Of a stretch of 64,000 nucleotides of DNA, positions 9,231 to 18,607 are shown one piece after another (position 1 is the stretch's first letter; each line of letters starts with the position of its first letter). The stretch comes from Bradyrhizobium yuanmingense (GTDB lineage: Bacteria; Pseudomonadota; Alphaproteobacteria; Rhizobiales; Xanthobacteraceae): contig NZ_JARFML010000004.1 of NCBI RefSeq assembly GCF_029167105.1, positions 124,001-188,000 on the forward strand, in the 5' to 3' direction. Under the pieces are notes generated by a model that searched no databases, was not told where the DNA came from, and was given only the letters and a program-made list of their open reading frames with translations. The translations under genes and the position numbers were made by a program.

Positions 9231-11723
9231 ATGACGACCGTTTTGCAGGAAATCGAGGAACTCGAGCGCCGATTGCGGTCGGCCGCCGCCGAGATTGCGC
9301 AGCTGCGGGCCGAGCTTGCGACGGCTCGGGATCGCCAGAGCGCCAGCGCCGAGATCCTGCGTACCATCGCGGCCTCGCCGTCCGATGCGCGGCCGGTCTT
9401 TACGGCGGTCGCCGCCAGCGCAAAGCGCCTGCTCGGCGGCTTCTCCGCCACCGTGCTTCAGTTCATGGGCGACGAGCTTCACCTCGTGGCGTTCACGCCG
9501 ACCAATCCGGAGGCGGACGCGGGGCTCAAGGCGTCGTTCCCACGCAAGATCGCGGACTTCCCGACTTTTGGCCTCGTGCGGGAGGGCCAGACGATCCAGT
9601 TTCCCGACAGCGAGGCGGCCGAGGTCCCTGAACTGAACCGGGAGCTGGCGCGACTGCGCGGCTTCCGCAGTGTGCTATTCATGCCGCTGATGAACCGGGG
9701 CGCGCCGGTCGGCATGATCAGCGTCACGCGCGCCGAGCCAGGATCATTCGCGCCCGACCTCGTCCAGCTGCTGCAGACCTTCGCCGACCAGGCCGTGATC
9801 GCGATCGAGAACGCGCGCCTGTTCAACGAGACGAAGGAGGCGCTGGAACGCCAGACCGCGACGGCCGATATCCTGAAGGTGATGGCGGCCTCCCCGTCCG
9901 ACGTGCAGCCGGTATTCGAGGCCATCGCAACCAACGCCAACCGGCTGATCGGCGGCTTCTCCACCGCGGTGCTGCGTTATGTCGATGGCACCGCGCACCT
10001 TGCGGCATTCACGCCGACGGATCCCGCGGGCGATCGCGTGCTCCAGGCCTCGTTCCCGGTGCCGTTCGCGCAGTTTCCGCCCTACCAGCTGGTGGCCAAT
10101 GGTACCGCGGCGCAATTGCCCGACACCGAGGTCGAGCCGGCCGCGCGCGACATCGCGCGGGCCCGCGGCTATCGCAGCATGCTGTTCGCGCCGCTGATGA
10201 GCGAAGGCGAAGCCATCGGCATCATCATCGCGACGCGCCGCGCGACCGGCAACTTCGCCGAGCATCATGTGCGCCTGCTGCAGACCTTCGCCGACCAGGC
10301 CGTGATCGCGATCAAGAATGTCAGCCTGTTCAACGCGACCAAGGAAGCACTGGAACGTCAGACTGCGACTGCCGACATTCTCAAGGTGATCGCGGCTTCA
10401 CCGTCCGATGTCACGCCGGTGTTCCAGGCCATTTCCGACAGCGCCAAGGCGCTGATCGGAGCGCACTCCTCCACCGTCACCCGCGTCGTCGACGGGATGC
10501 TGCATCTGGCCGCCTTCACGACCGACAATGAGGCCGGCAATGCGGATCTGCTGAGCTCGTTTCCGGCGCCGCTGTCCTCGTCGGGCATTCACAGTCGGGT
10601 GGTGAGCAGCGGCGAGTATGCCTTCCGCAGCGACATGCAGAACGAGCCTGATCTTACCGAAGCCATGAAGGAGCTGGCGCGAACACGCGGTTACCGCAGC
10701 ATCCTCGTGGTGCCGATGCTGCGCGATGGCCTTGCGCTTGGCACCATCGCCGTCACGCGGCGGGAGCCCGGTCATTTCCCGGACAAGGCCATCAACCTGC
10801 TCAAGACCTTTGCCGACCAGGCCGTGATCGCGGTCGAGAACACGCGCCTGTTCAACGAGGTTCAGGACCGCACCAGCGAGCTCGCCAAATCGCTCGATGA
10901 TCTCCGCGCCGCGCAGGACCGCCTGATCCAGACCGAGAAGCTGGCGTCACTGGGCCAGCTCACGGCCGGCATCGCGCACGAGATCAAGAACCCGCTCAAC
11001 TTCGTCAACAATTTCGCCTCGCTGTCTGCCGAGCTGACCGAGGAGCTGAACGAGGTGCTCGCGCCGGTCCCGCTCCCCGAGAATGTCCGCAGCGAGGTCG
11101 ACGAGCTGACGGGGCTTCTGCAGGACAACCTCGGCAAGATCGTGCAGCACGGCCGCCGCGCCGATTCCATCGTCAAGAACATGCTGCTGCATTCGCGCGA
11201 AGGCGGCGGCGAGCATGGGCTGAGCGACATCAATGCATTGGTCGAGGAGAGCCTGAATCTCGCCTATCACGGCGCACGCGCCGAGAAGCCCGGATTCCAC
11301 GTGACGCTGAAGCGCGCGCTCGATCCAGCGGCCGGACAGGCCGAAGTGTTTCCGCAGGAAATCACCCGCGTGCTCCTGAACCTGATCTCGAACGGCTTCC
11401 ACGCGGTCATCAGGCGCAAGGCCGACGGTGCCGCCGGTTACGAGCCGACGGTGATCGCGGCGACGCGCGATCGCGGCGATAACGTCGAGATCGCGATCCG
11501 CGACAACGGCACCGGCATTGCCGACGATGTGAAGGAGAAGATGTTCAATCCGTTCTTCACCACCAAGCCAGCCGGCGAAGGCACCGGCCTCGGGCTGTCG
11601 ATGACCCACGACATCGTCGTGAAGCAGCACGGCGGCAGGATCGACGTCGCGACCGAGCCGGGCAAGTTTACTGAATTCACGATCGTGCTGCCGCGCAAGA
11701 GTGGTCTGTCAGACAATAGCTGA
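9231..11723 (+). CDS. Sensor histidine kinase with three tandem GAF domains
   Basis: The start ATG at 9231 gives 830 aa beginning with a coiled coil (LQEIEELERRLRSAAAEIAQL). Three GAF domains follow at about residues 50-205, 210-375 and 380-550, each closing with the same phrase LLxTFADQAVIAIxN and linked by LERQTATADILKV. A short coiled coil leads to the dimerisation/phosphoacceptor helix, with His at about residue 582 in GIAHEIKNPLNF. The ATP-binding domain has the N box NLISNGFHAV, DNGTGI and GTGLGLSM. No transmembrane segment is seen, so it is a soluble cytoplasmic kinase sensing a small ligand, gas, redox state or light. No response regulator gene is adjacent. Confidence 0.93.
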   Translation: MTTVLQEIEELERRLRSAAAEIAQLRAELATARDRQSASAEILRTIAASPSDARPVFTAVAASAKRLLGGFSATVLQFMGDELHLVAFTPTNPEADAGLKASFPRKIADFPTFGLVREGQTIQFPDSEAAEVPELNRELARLRGFRSVLFMPLMNRGAPVGMISVTRAEPGSFAPDLVQLLQTFADQAVIAIENARLFNETKEALERQTATADILKVMAASPSDVQPVFEAIATNANRLIGGFSTAVLRYVDGTAHLAAFTPTDPAGDRVLQASFPVPFAQFPPYQLVANGTAAQLPDTEVEPAARDIARARGYRSMLFAPLMSEGEAIGIIIATRRATGNFAEHHVRLLQTFADQAVIAIKNVSLFNATKEALERQTATADILKVIAASPSDVTPVFQAISDSAKALIGAHSSTVTRVVDGMLHLAAFTTDNEAGNADLLSSFPAPLSSSGIHSRVVSSGEYAFRSDMQNEPDLTEAMKELARTRGYRSILVVPMLRDGLALGTIAVTRREPGHFPDKAINLLKTFADQAVIAVENTRLFNEVQDRTSELAKSLDDLRAAQDRLIQTEKLASLGQLTAGIAHEIKNPLNFVNNFASLSAELTEELNEVLAPVPLPENVRSEVDELTGLLQDNLGKIVQHGRRADSIVKNMLLHSREGGGEHGLSDINALVEESLNLAYHGARAEKPGFHVTLKRALDPAAGQAEVFPQEITRVLLNLISNGFHAVIRRKADGAAGYEPTVIAATRDRGDNVEIAIRDNGTGIADDVKEKMFNPFFTTKPAGEGTGLGLSMTHDIVVKQHGGRIDVATEPGKFTEFTIVLPRKSGLSDNS

Positions 11724-11725
11724 GG

Positions 11726-13456
11726 TTGAATCGCGCGGTGGGTGCTTTCGGCAAACTGGCGTGGCTCATTCGGCGGCAATTGCTGTCGTTCTCCGGCGTC
11801 GGCCTCATGCTCGGTGCCCTGTTCTTCGCAGCCGCGCTGACGCCGACGCTGATCCCGCGGAGCTATCTCACGCAGGGCGCCATCGCCGGCGCCTGCTTCG
11901 GGATCGGCTATCTCGCCGGCAACGTCTGGCGCTGGCTGTGGCACTATCTGGAATTGCCCGAGCCGCCGGCGCGCCTGAGATCGACCGCAAACGCGCTGGT
12001 GGCGGCCGCCTGCCTGCTCGTCGTCATTGTTTTTCTGTGGCGGGCAGCCGGATGGCAGAACTCGATCCGCACCGTGATGAAGATGGCGCCAGTCGAGACC
12101 GCCCATCCGCTCAAGGTCTGCGCCATCGCCGTGATGACGTTCGTCGTGCTGCTGGTGCTGGCGCGGCTGTTCGCGCTTGCCGTGCGCCTCATCGCCGCGC
12201 GTGCGAGACGCGTCATTCCGCGGAGGATCGCGAACGTCATCGGCGTGCTCGCCGCGGGCCTGTTGTTCTGGTCGATCGCCAGCAATGTCCTGATCCGCAC
12301 GGCGTTCAACGCGCTCGATTTGTCCTTTCGCGAAGTCGACGCCTTGCTTGAGCCCGAGCGGCCGCAGCCGACCGCGCCCGAACGAACGGGAAGTGCCGCC
12401 TCGCTGGTGAAGTGGACGCAGCTTGGACGCATGGGGCGCAGATTTATCGCCTCGGGGCCGACCGCAACTGAGATCAGCGCCGTTACAGGAAGACCCGCGC
12501 GGGAGCCCGTGCGGGTCTATGTCGGCCTTGGCGGCGCCGAGACGGCGCAAGCGCGCGCCAGGCTTGCGCTCGACGAGCTCAAGCGGCAGCACGGGTTTGA
12601 TTGCGACACACTCATCGTCGTTACGCCGACCGGAACCGGCTGGATCGACCCTGCCGCGATGGACACCGTCGAATATCTCCACCATGGCGACGTCGCCAGT
12701 GTCGCGATGCAGTATTCCTATCTCAACAGTCCGCTGACGCTGCTGTTTCAGCCCGAATCCGGTGCAGAAGCGGCGCGCGCCCTGTTTTCGGAAATTTACG
12801 GCTACTGGACGACGCTGCCGAAGAACCGGCGGCCGAAGCTGTACCTGCACGGACTGAGCCTCGGCGCGATGAACTCGGAAAAATCCGCAGAGCTGTTTGA
12901 GATGATCGGCGATCCGATTGCGGGCGCACTTTTGAGCGGCGCGCCGTTCGAAAGTCGCATCTGGCGCTCGATCACGGCAAACCGCAATCCGGGCACGCCG
13001 GCCTGGCTGCCGGAATTCCGCGACGGCCGCTTCGTGCGCTTCATGAACCAGAATGGACCGACGGTGCCGGCAGATGCGCCCTGGGGTCCGATGCGCATCG
13101 TCTATCTGCAATATGCGAGCGACGCGATCACCTTCTTCGCCTATCGCGACGCCTATCGGGCCCCTGACTGGATGACGGCGCCGCGCGGGCCGGATGTGTC
13201 ACCGGAGCTGCGATGGTATCCAGTCGTGACGATGCTGCAGCTCGCCCTCGACATGGCAGTCGCGACCAATACCCCGATGGGCTTTGGCCATGTCTACGCG
13301 CCCGAACATTACGTCGATGCCTGGGTCGCCGTCACCGATGTCCATGATTGGTCCGCCGACGCGCTGGCGCAGCTCAAGACCCATCTTGCAGCGGCGGCGC
13401 GAAAGGCCGCCGAGGGCAATGTCCCAAACGAGCCTTACGCCGATCGAGGCGGCTAG
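11726..13456 (+). CDS. Membrane-anchored alpha/beta-hydrolase-family protein
   Basis: The frame opens with TTG at 11726, two bases after the kinase stop; GTG at 11738 is an alternative start. Four or five hydrophobic segments occupy the first ~200 residues (GLMLGALFFAAALTPTLIP, ALVAAACLLVVIVFL, VMTFVVLLVLARLFAL, VIGVLAAGLLFWSIA). The soluble C-terminal half matches the alpha/beta-hydrolase family that follows such membrane regions (PF10081/PF15420 type as I recall it), with the nucleophile elbow GLSLG at about residue 377 and a late GFGHVYAPEHYVDAW. The catalytic domain would face the periplasm or cytoplasm depending on topology, which I cannot decide. The 3' end nearly touches the convergent DHA2 gene (1 base between). 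Confidence 0.8.
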   Translation: MNRAVGAFGKLAWLIRRQLLSFSGVGLMLGALFFAAALTPTLIPRSYLTQGAIAGACFGIGYLAGNVWRWLWHYLELPEPPARLRSTANALVAAACLLVVIVFLWRAAGWQNSIRTVMKMAPVETAHPLKVCAIAVMTFVVLLVLARLFALAVRLIAARARRVIPRRIANVIGVLAAGLLFWSIASNVLIRTAFNALDLSFREVDALLEPERPQPTAPERTGSAASLVKWTQLGRMGRRFIASGPTATEISAVTGRPAREPVRVYVGLGGAETAQARARLALDELKRQHGFDCDTLIVVTPTGTGWIDPAAMDTVEYLHHGDVASVAMQYSYLNSPLTLLFQPESGAEAARALFSEIYGYWTTLPKNRRPKLYLHGLSLGAMNSEKSAELFEMIGDPIAGALLSGAPFESRIWRSITANRNPGTPAWLPEFRDGRFVRFMNQNGPTVPADAPWGPMRIVYLQYASDAITFFAYRDAYRAPDWMTAPRGPDVSPELRWYPVVTMLQLALDMAVATNTPMGFGHVYAPEHYVDAWVAVTDVHDWSADALAQLKTHLAAAARKAAEGNVPNEPYADRGG

Positions 13457-13457
13457 C

Positions 13458-15041
13458 CTACTCGGCCATCTCCACGGGCTGCTTGGCCGAGGGTCCGGCC
13501 AGCGGCCGCTCCTCCATCGCGATCAGGCACAGCGCAGCAATCGTCATCAGCGCGGTGGCGGCGCCGAACACGTAGCGGAAGGCGTGCCGCATGTCGTCGG
13601 CGGGGATCGCGACGGCGCCCGCGGCGTGATGCTCGCCGGCGAGCGGGATGTCGGTGCCGAGCGCGATGAGCAGGATCGCGGCGAAGGCTGCGACCGTGAA
13701 CGAGGACATCAGCGAGCGGAAGAAGTTCATCGCGCCGGTGATGGTGCCGACTTGCGGACGCGCCACCGAATTCTGCAGCGAGACCACGCATACCGGAAAA
13801 GTCGTGCCGAGTCCCAGCGCGAACGCGGCCATCAGCAGCAGCAGACCCCAGAGCGGCAAGGTGGTGACCGTGAGGGCGAGACCGCACAACGCGGCCCATG
13901 ACGTGCCGATGATGGCGACGCGCTTGTAGTGTTTTGCGCGAGCCATGGTGCGGCCGGCGACGGCCGCGCCGACGGTCGAGACCGCCGCGAGCGGGATCAG
14001 CGCAAGCCCCGCCTCGCTGGCGGTGAGATGATAGACCTGCTCGTAATAGAGCGGCAGCTGCACGGTGAGGCCGGTGATCGCCCCGAGGCCGCAGCCGCCC
14101 GCGGTCAGTGCGAACGGCGCCACCGATCCCGTCAGCAAGGGCAGCGGCAAGAACGGCTCGTCGGCCCGCCGGGCATGCCATACGAAGGTCACCGCGAGCG
14201 CAACGGCACCGCCCACCATCGCCAGCACGGTCGGCGACAGCCAGGGATAGCGCGTGCCGCCCCAGGTCAGCACCAGCATGAAGACCACGGCGGACGCCAT
14301 CAGCAAGACGCCGCCGAGCCAGTCGACCTTGCGCTTGCGGTGGAACACCGGGATCTTCTTCATCTTCGGCAGCAGCAATGCGAGCGCTGCGGCCGCAAGC
14401 GGCAGGTTGATCCAGAAGATCATCGACCAGTGCAGATGCTCGGCGAACACGCCGCCGATGACCGGGCCGAGGATGCCGCCGACCATCCAGACGCTGGAGA
14501 AATAGGCCTGGTACTGCCCGCGCTCGCGCGGGCTCACCACGTCGGAGATCACGGTCTGCACCACCGGCATAATGCCGCCGCCGCCGAGGCCCTGAAGCCC
14601 GCGTGCCAGGATCAGCATCGGCATGTTCGGCGCGATCGCGCACAGCACCGAGCCCGCGACGAACAGGCTGAGCGAGATGATGATCATGACGCGGCGGCCG
14701 TAGATGTCGCTGAGCGTGCCGAACACCGGCGCGACCGCGGTCGAGGCGAGCAGATAGGCGGTGATCACCCAGGACAGATTGGAGACGTCCTGGAACTGGC
14801 GTCCGATGGTCGGCAGCGCCGTCGCCACGATGGTCTGGTCGAGCGCGGCCAGGAACATCGTCACCATCAGGCTGATGACGATGGTGCGGACCTCGTCGGA
14901 GCTCAGCGGTACCGGCGGGGCGATCGAGGGCGCGTCGTCGACGCTGATGACCTCGCTCGGCAGGCGGGACAGCTCTTCGGCAATATCGTCGGGCAAGGCC
15001 TGGATGTCGGCAGAATCGCTCTGCCGGTCGAACTTGTTCAT
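13458..15041 (-). CDS. DHA2-family (EmrB/QacA type) multidrug MFS exporter
   Basis: The 527-aa protein shows about 14 hydrophobic segments after a ~50-residue cytoplasmic N-terminus. Motif A in the first loop appears as GTLSDIYGRRV, the TM1 acidic motif as LAALDQTIVATALPTIG, and motif C in TM5 as GGILGPVIGG. These are the hallmarks of 14-TM proton-driven drug:H+ antiporters. There is no adjacent EmrA-type adaptor and no TetR gene, so it probably works alone in the inner membrane. The 199 bases upstream (15042-15240) contain no gene; they hold its promoter and the downstream end of the MBL operon. Confidence 0.92.
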   Translation of the reverse strand: MNKFDRQSDSADIQALPDDIAEELSRLPSEVISVDDAPSIAPPVPLSSDEVRTIVISLMVTMFLAALDQTIVATALPTIGRQFQDVSNLSWVITAYLLASTAVAPVFGTLSDIYGRRVMIIISLSLFVAGSVLCAIAPNMPMLILARGLQGLGGGGIMPVVQTVISDVVSPRERGQYQAYFSSVWMVGGILGPVIGGVFAEHLHWSMIFWINLPLAAAALALLLPKMKKIPVFHRKRKVDWLGGVLLMASAVVFMLVLTWGGTRYPWLSPTVLAMVGGAVALAVTFVWHARRADEPFLPLPLLTGSVAPFALTAGGCGLGAITGLTVQLPLYYEQVYHLTASEAGLALIPLAAVSTVGAAVAGRTMARAKHYKRVAIIGTSWAALCGLALTVTTLPLWGLLLLMAAFALGLGTTFPVCVVSLQNSVARPQVGTITGAMNFFRSLMSSFTVAAFAAILLIALGTDIPLAGEHHAAGAVAIPADDMRHAFRYVFGAATALMTIAALCLIAMEERPLAGPSAKQPVEMAE

Positions 15042-15240
15042 CTCGATCGGGCGTCGTGACGCGGTGCAACACCGCGAAGGATTCGTTCTATGGAGCCTAA
15101 TGTAGAGGGGAAATTTCTTCCCAGGCAGGCTCCGCCGCGCATGGGTGCATCCCGCCGACGCATCCTCGCGGCTCCGTGATCGACAGGCGAAGCGGCGCCG
15201 TATTGAGGTCCTGTTTGAAGCCTGAGCGCCCCTAAGCCCA

Positions 15241-16563
15241 CTAAAGCTCGATGGGGTCCAGCAAATTGATCAGATGCGGTTTGCCGGGATCAACGATGAT
15301 CACTTTCTTGCCGAACTTGGGATTGCTTTGGAACAGAGCGCCGAGGCTGTGCTTTTCCGGCGACCAATTTTCTCGAACCGGCTTCTTGGTCGCCGGGTTC
15401 TTCTTCTTGCGAGCCTTCTCCTTGGCCTGCTCCTTTTCCCAATCGGCTTGGCGCTCGATATCGATCTCGTCAATCGGGTAAGTTAGGTGGATCGTGTATT
15501 CGGCATCGACGCCCCGTGCTTCCAGCAGCATTTCCAGGGTCTCACGTTCCGGATTGCCGTGTTCGCCATCACCCGAGAAGACGTAGTGGTCGGCAGGCAG
15601 GCGCTCGAAAAAGACCTTCTCCAGATTGTTGGAGCTGCCGTGATGCGGAACCTTGAGAAGATTGACGGGGCGCGTCTTTCCGGGCGCCAGCAACCCGGCC
15701 AGCTCAAGTCCCTCCAAGACCTTGTCGCCACGCGCGTCGCCGGTCAGCAGCATGCTCTTGCCGCCCATTTCAGCCAGAACGACGATACTGGAGAGATTGG
15801 GCACCGACTTGTCGACGAATGCCGCCAGCATTGCTTCCGGGCTTTTCTTCCCCTGCTTTTGCTCCCTCAGCCATTTGTCATGGGCCTCCTGAAGGGCCAG
15901 CAATTCCGGCTGCATCGGTCCGGCCACGGTCATCTTGAGACCGCCATCCAACGTCACCGCTTCCGTATCCTTCGTCGCGAGGATCAGCTCGCCGTCGAAT
16001 TTGTGGTTCAGTTTCCATTGCCGACGCGCCGGCGAGCGCCGTTGCAACACTTCGCGATCATCACGCAATTGACGGCCTTGCGAAATGCCGGCGAGAACAT
16101 CCACCGTCTGATGCACCTCTTCCTCGTCGGATTCTTCGTCGGGCTCGATTGCGTCAAAATCCGGCCTGCGCGCAGTGCCTGCCTCGAATGACGCCGGCCC
16201 AAATCCGGACAACAATTCTTCAGGCGCAGTCGTAAGCAGATCGTCAAAGCTGTTGTGCCACAGGCTGGCGACCTTGAGACGGAGATCGGGACTGTTGCCC
16301 AGCTGATCCGCCGTTAGTTCGAGAATGCCCCTGATGTGATCGTCGTCGATGTGACTGATCATCACAACGTCTATCGGCAAGGGATCATTCGGCTCCAATT
16401 CGCGCGAACGGTGAATCTGCGCGATTCTCGGCGCCAGATGTGGCTTATAGACCTTGGCAGGTCCTCCATCGATCAGCATCAGATGCGGATCGTCAGCTGT
16501 TCCGAAATGAAGGATCAGGCAATCGCCCTTGCGGGCACGCAAGACGTCAAGGCTAAAATGCAT
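15241..16563 (-). CDS. Metallo-beta-lactamase-fold protein, ComEC-like, in the patatin/protease operon
   Basis: The protein is 440 aa from the ATG at 16561-16563. It begins FSLDVLRARKGDCLILHFG, then LMLIDGGP, the opening of stand-alone MBL proteins related to the ComEC nuclease domain. The metal-binding motif is SHIDDDH near residue 72; LLTGDARGDKVLEGL and KVPHHGSS (near 307) supply the other expected ligands. There is no signal peptide or membrane segment. A charged stretch KEKARKKKN lies near the C-terminus. The gene is last of three, starting 11 bases after the protease stop. The family hydrolyses nucleic acids or phosphodiesters elsewhere; a role as nuclease effector or signal-degrading enzyme here is inference. 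Confidence 0.85.
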   Translation of the reverse strand: MHFSLDVLRARKGDCLILHFGTADDPHLMLIDGGPAKVYKPHLAPRIAQIHRSRELEPNDPLPIDVVMISHIDDDHIRGILELTADQLGNSPDLRLKVASLWHNSFDDLLTTAPEELLSGFGPASFEAGTARRPDFDAIEPDEESDEEEVHQTVDVLAGISQGRQLRDDREVLQRRSPARRQWKLNHKFDGELILATKDTEAVTLDGGLKMTVAGPMQPELLALQEAHDKWLREQKQGKKSPEAMLAAFVDKSVPNLSSIVVLAEMGGKSMLLTGDARGDKVLEGLELAGLLAPGKTRPVNLLKVPHHGSSNNLEKVFFERLPADHYVFSGDGEHGNPERETLEMLLEARGVDAEYTIHLTYPIDEIDIERQADWEKEQAKEKARKKKNPATKKPVRENWSPEKHSLGALFQSNPKFGKKVIIVDPGKPHLINLLDPIEL

Positions 16564-16574
16564 CGCATTCCTCC

Positions 16575-18596
16575 TCAGATCGATTGAAGAGCCCGCAACA
16601 CGTCGAGCATGCCGTGCCCCTGAAAGCTGCGCTCGCGGCCAAGATCCGTCGCGCTCTCGCACAGGATGCGTTTGACCCGACGCGGCTGCCCGATCAGCTC
16701 TTCGTATCGGGCGAGCAGCATCGCCGCGGCTCCACTGACCATAGGAGCCGCCATGCTGGTGCCCGATTCCGGAGCCCAATCATCATTCGGAACGGTCGAT
16801 AGAATTCGCTCACCGGGCGCGACGAGATCCGGCTTCGCGCGGCCATCGCCGGTTGGACCGCGGCTCGAGAAGAAGCTGATTCCATATGTATGCGGCCAAT
16901 TCCCGTGGGTCGATCCAACCGTGATGACGCCGTCGGCGTTTCCTGGATCAGTGATACTGAAAGCGGCGTAATTTTCGAACGGACCGTCCTTCGTTTCGAA
17001 TTTCTGAAAGCCGCGATTGCCTGCTGCGGCCACGACGACCACTCCGCTTTCGACCAAACGTTCGCATTCGTTGCAAATCGGCGTCCGCCCACATGCAAAA
17101 TTGCGCACGTTGTGCGGAATTGAGAGACTGAGATTCGCGCCGTGAATCGTGATGTAGTTGTGCCGCTCGTTGACGTAACGGATGTATTGCATGGCAGCGA
17201 TAACGGCGAACTCGGTCTCCTCCAGGCTCGCACCCAGCACGCGGAAATCGTAGAGTCCGATGTCCGGGCACATGCCGCCAGCGTATTTGCCGTCCTTCTG
17301 GTCCGCTCCGATGATTCCGGCAACGTGGGTCCCGTGCGAACTGGGCAACTTTTCAGACTTGTCGTTTGGATCCGGCCTCTTGACCGTGATTAGCCTTTCG
17401 ACGGTCGCCCAGTTGATGGGGCGCTCCTTCTCGAAGTCTTCGGCAATCTTCTCGAGGCTGACGTCCACCTCGGCTTCAGGAAGCCCGGACGCTCGGATCA
17501 GCTTCTCGCGGGTTTGAGCATCGACGTCACCCGTCTCACTGCTAACGATCTCGCGAATATTCGTGAAGTCGAAGATTTTCCTGACACGCGACGTCGGCTT
17601 CTCGCCGGACGTCATGAACGCGTCGTGATTGTTCTGAATACCGGAATCCAGAACTGCCCAAACGATATTCTTGCACTGGACGTTGAACAGCGACCTCGCA
17701 GCGTCGGCCTTGACCGCTGGCACCGACCGATCGAGCGCGGGAACAGCCGATCGGTTGAGCGATACCTGGAAAATACAAGCTGATCTCTCTTCCGCCGGCT
17801 CGCTCCTGGTATCGACGCCGTCGTTTTGCTGCCGAGCATTCTCGTCCGCTTTGACTACCTCATAAAGTGCGAACATGCCGGAGAGAATCTCGTCAGCATA
17901 GTCCCGGTATCGTTCCAATGCCTGCTCAAAGGTCAGTGGCTCCAGTGGTTCGTCCCAACCGACGGGACGTTCCAGCTTGCAAATCCAATAGATCAATCCG
18001 GCGAGCGCGATATACCTTTGGAGCGACGTGGCATTGTCCAATGTGCGTTCGCGCGGCGCGTTGGATCTCTTCGGCCCTTGCTGGAGCAGCTTTTTGATCG
18101 TCCCCTGATTATCGCCGGCATCTACGCCTTCGATCCTTTCGGCCACCTTCGGCTCGCGCCACCATTGTGTCCGCGGCACCAGGATGCGCAGCACCTGGTC
18201 GAAATAGAGTCGCGCACCGACCAGCCCCTGCAAATAGGCGACCTTGGCCTTTGTTGGAGGCCGGCCAGGCGGCGCAGATTCGACCGGCACCTTCAGCGCG
18301 CCTGCGATGGTACGGGCAACGCTCACCGCGGTCGCATTCTTGTGCGGCGTAATCAGAACGTCCTGGGCGATGCCCGGATCGAGAGCGTAAGCCGCCCAGA
18401 CATCGCCGAGCAGCGGCGAGTCCTGCAGCACGCGCCTGTCGTCGCGGGGACCCAGGAGGATATGTTCGACCACTTCGGGCGGAATAGAGAACTGCTTGGG
18501 TCTTCCGTCGGCCGAGACCGGCCAAGTCGGCCCGCGGCTCTTGGGTGTGCCGCTTTGCGGTTTTGCACGCCGCTTACGCCCCTTGTCGTCCGCCAT
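16575..18596 (-). CDS. Subtilisin-like (S8) serine protease with a large unique N-terminal region
   Basis: The protein is 673 aa. The catalytic triad is present: Asp at about residue 317 in AVLDSGIQ, His at about 421 in SSHGTHVAG, Ser at about 614 in SGTSMAAPMVSG. The Asp-His spacing is ~105 residues, far more than the ~30 of classic subtilisins, so an insert of about 70 residues sits there. Residues 1-300 match no domain I know and are rich in charged and helical sequence. No signal peptide is seen (it begins MADDKGRKRRAKPQ), so it acts in the cytoplasm, which is unusual for S8 enzymes and fits a conflict or signalling role. It lies 11 bases after the patatin stop and 11 before the MBL start. 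Confidence 0.9.
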   Translation of the reverse strand: MADDKGRKRRAKPQSGTPKSRGPTWPVSADGRPKQFSIPPEVVEHILLGPRDDRRVLQDSPLLGDVWAAYALDPGIAQDVLITPHKNATAVSVARTIAGALKVPVESAPPGRPPTKAKVAYLQGLVGARLYFDQVLRILVPRTQWWREPKVAERIEGVDAGDNQGTIKKLLQQGPKRSNAPRERTLDNATSLQRYIALAGLIYWICKLERPVGWDEPLEPLTFEQALERYRDYADEILSGMFALYEVVKADENARQQNDGVDTRSEPAEERSACIFQVSLNRSAVPALDRSVPAVKADAARSLFNVQCKNIVWAVLDSGIQNNHDAFMTSGEKPTSRVRKIFDFTNIREIVSSETGDVDAQTREKLIRASGLPEAEVDVSLEKIAEDFEKERPINWATVERLITVKRPDPNDKSEKLPSSHGTHVAGIIGADQKDGKYAGGMCPDIGLYDFRVLGASLEETEFAVIAAMQYIRYVNERHNYITIHGANLSLSIPHNVRNFACGRTPICNECERLVESGVVVVAAAGNRGFQKFETKDGPFENYAAFSITDPGNADGVITVGSTHGNWPHTYGISFFSSRGPTGDGRAKPDLVAPGERILSTVPNDDWAPESGTSMAAPMVSGAAAMLLARYEELIGQPRRVKRILCESATDLGRERSFQGHGMLDVLRALQSI

Positions 18597-18607
18597 TGTC
18601 GTCTTCC

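Noticed and set aside
13929-15059. Antisense frame of 376 codons over the DHA2 gene
   Set aside because: Composition (His/Arg/Asp/Gly) is typical of antisense reading of a membrane protein gene.
13453-15072. Second same-strand frame overlapping the DHA2 transporter
   Set aside because: Arg/Gly-rich translation without membrane segments; the 527-aa frame shows motifs A and C and 14 hydrophobic segments.
15241-18596. Protease plus MBL pair considered as a known type I AVAST system
   Set aside because: The large STAND NTPase that defines AVAST is missing and the protease is S8 rather than trypsin-like.
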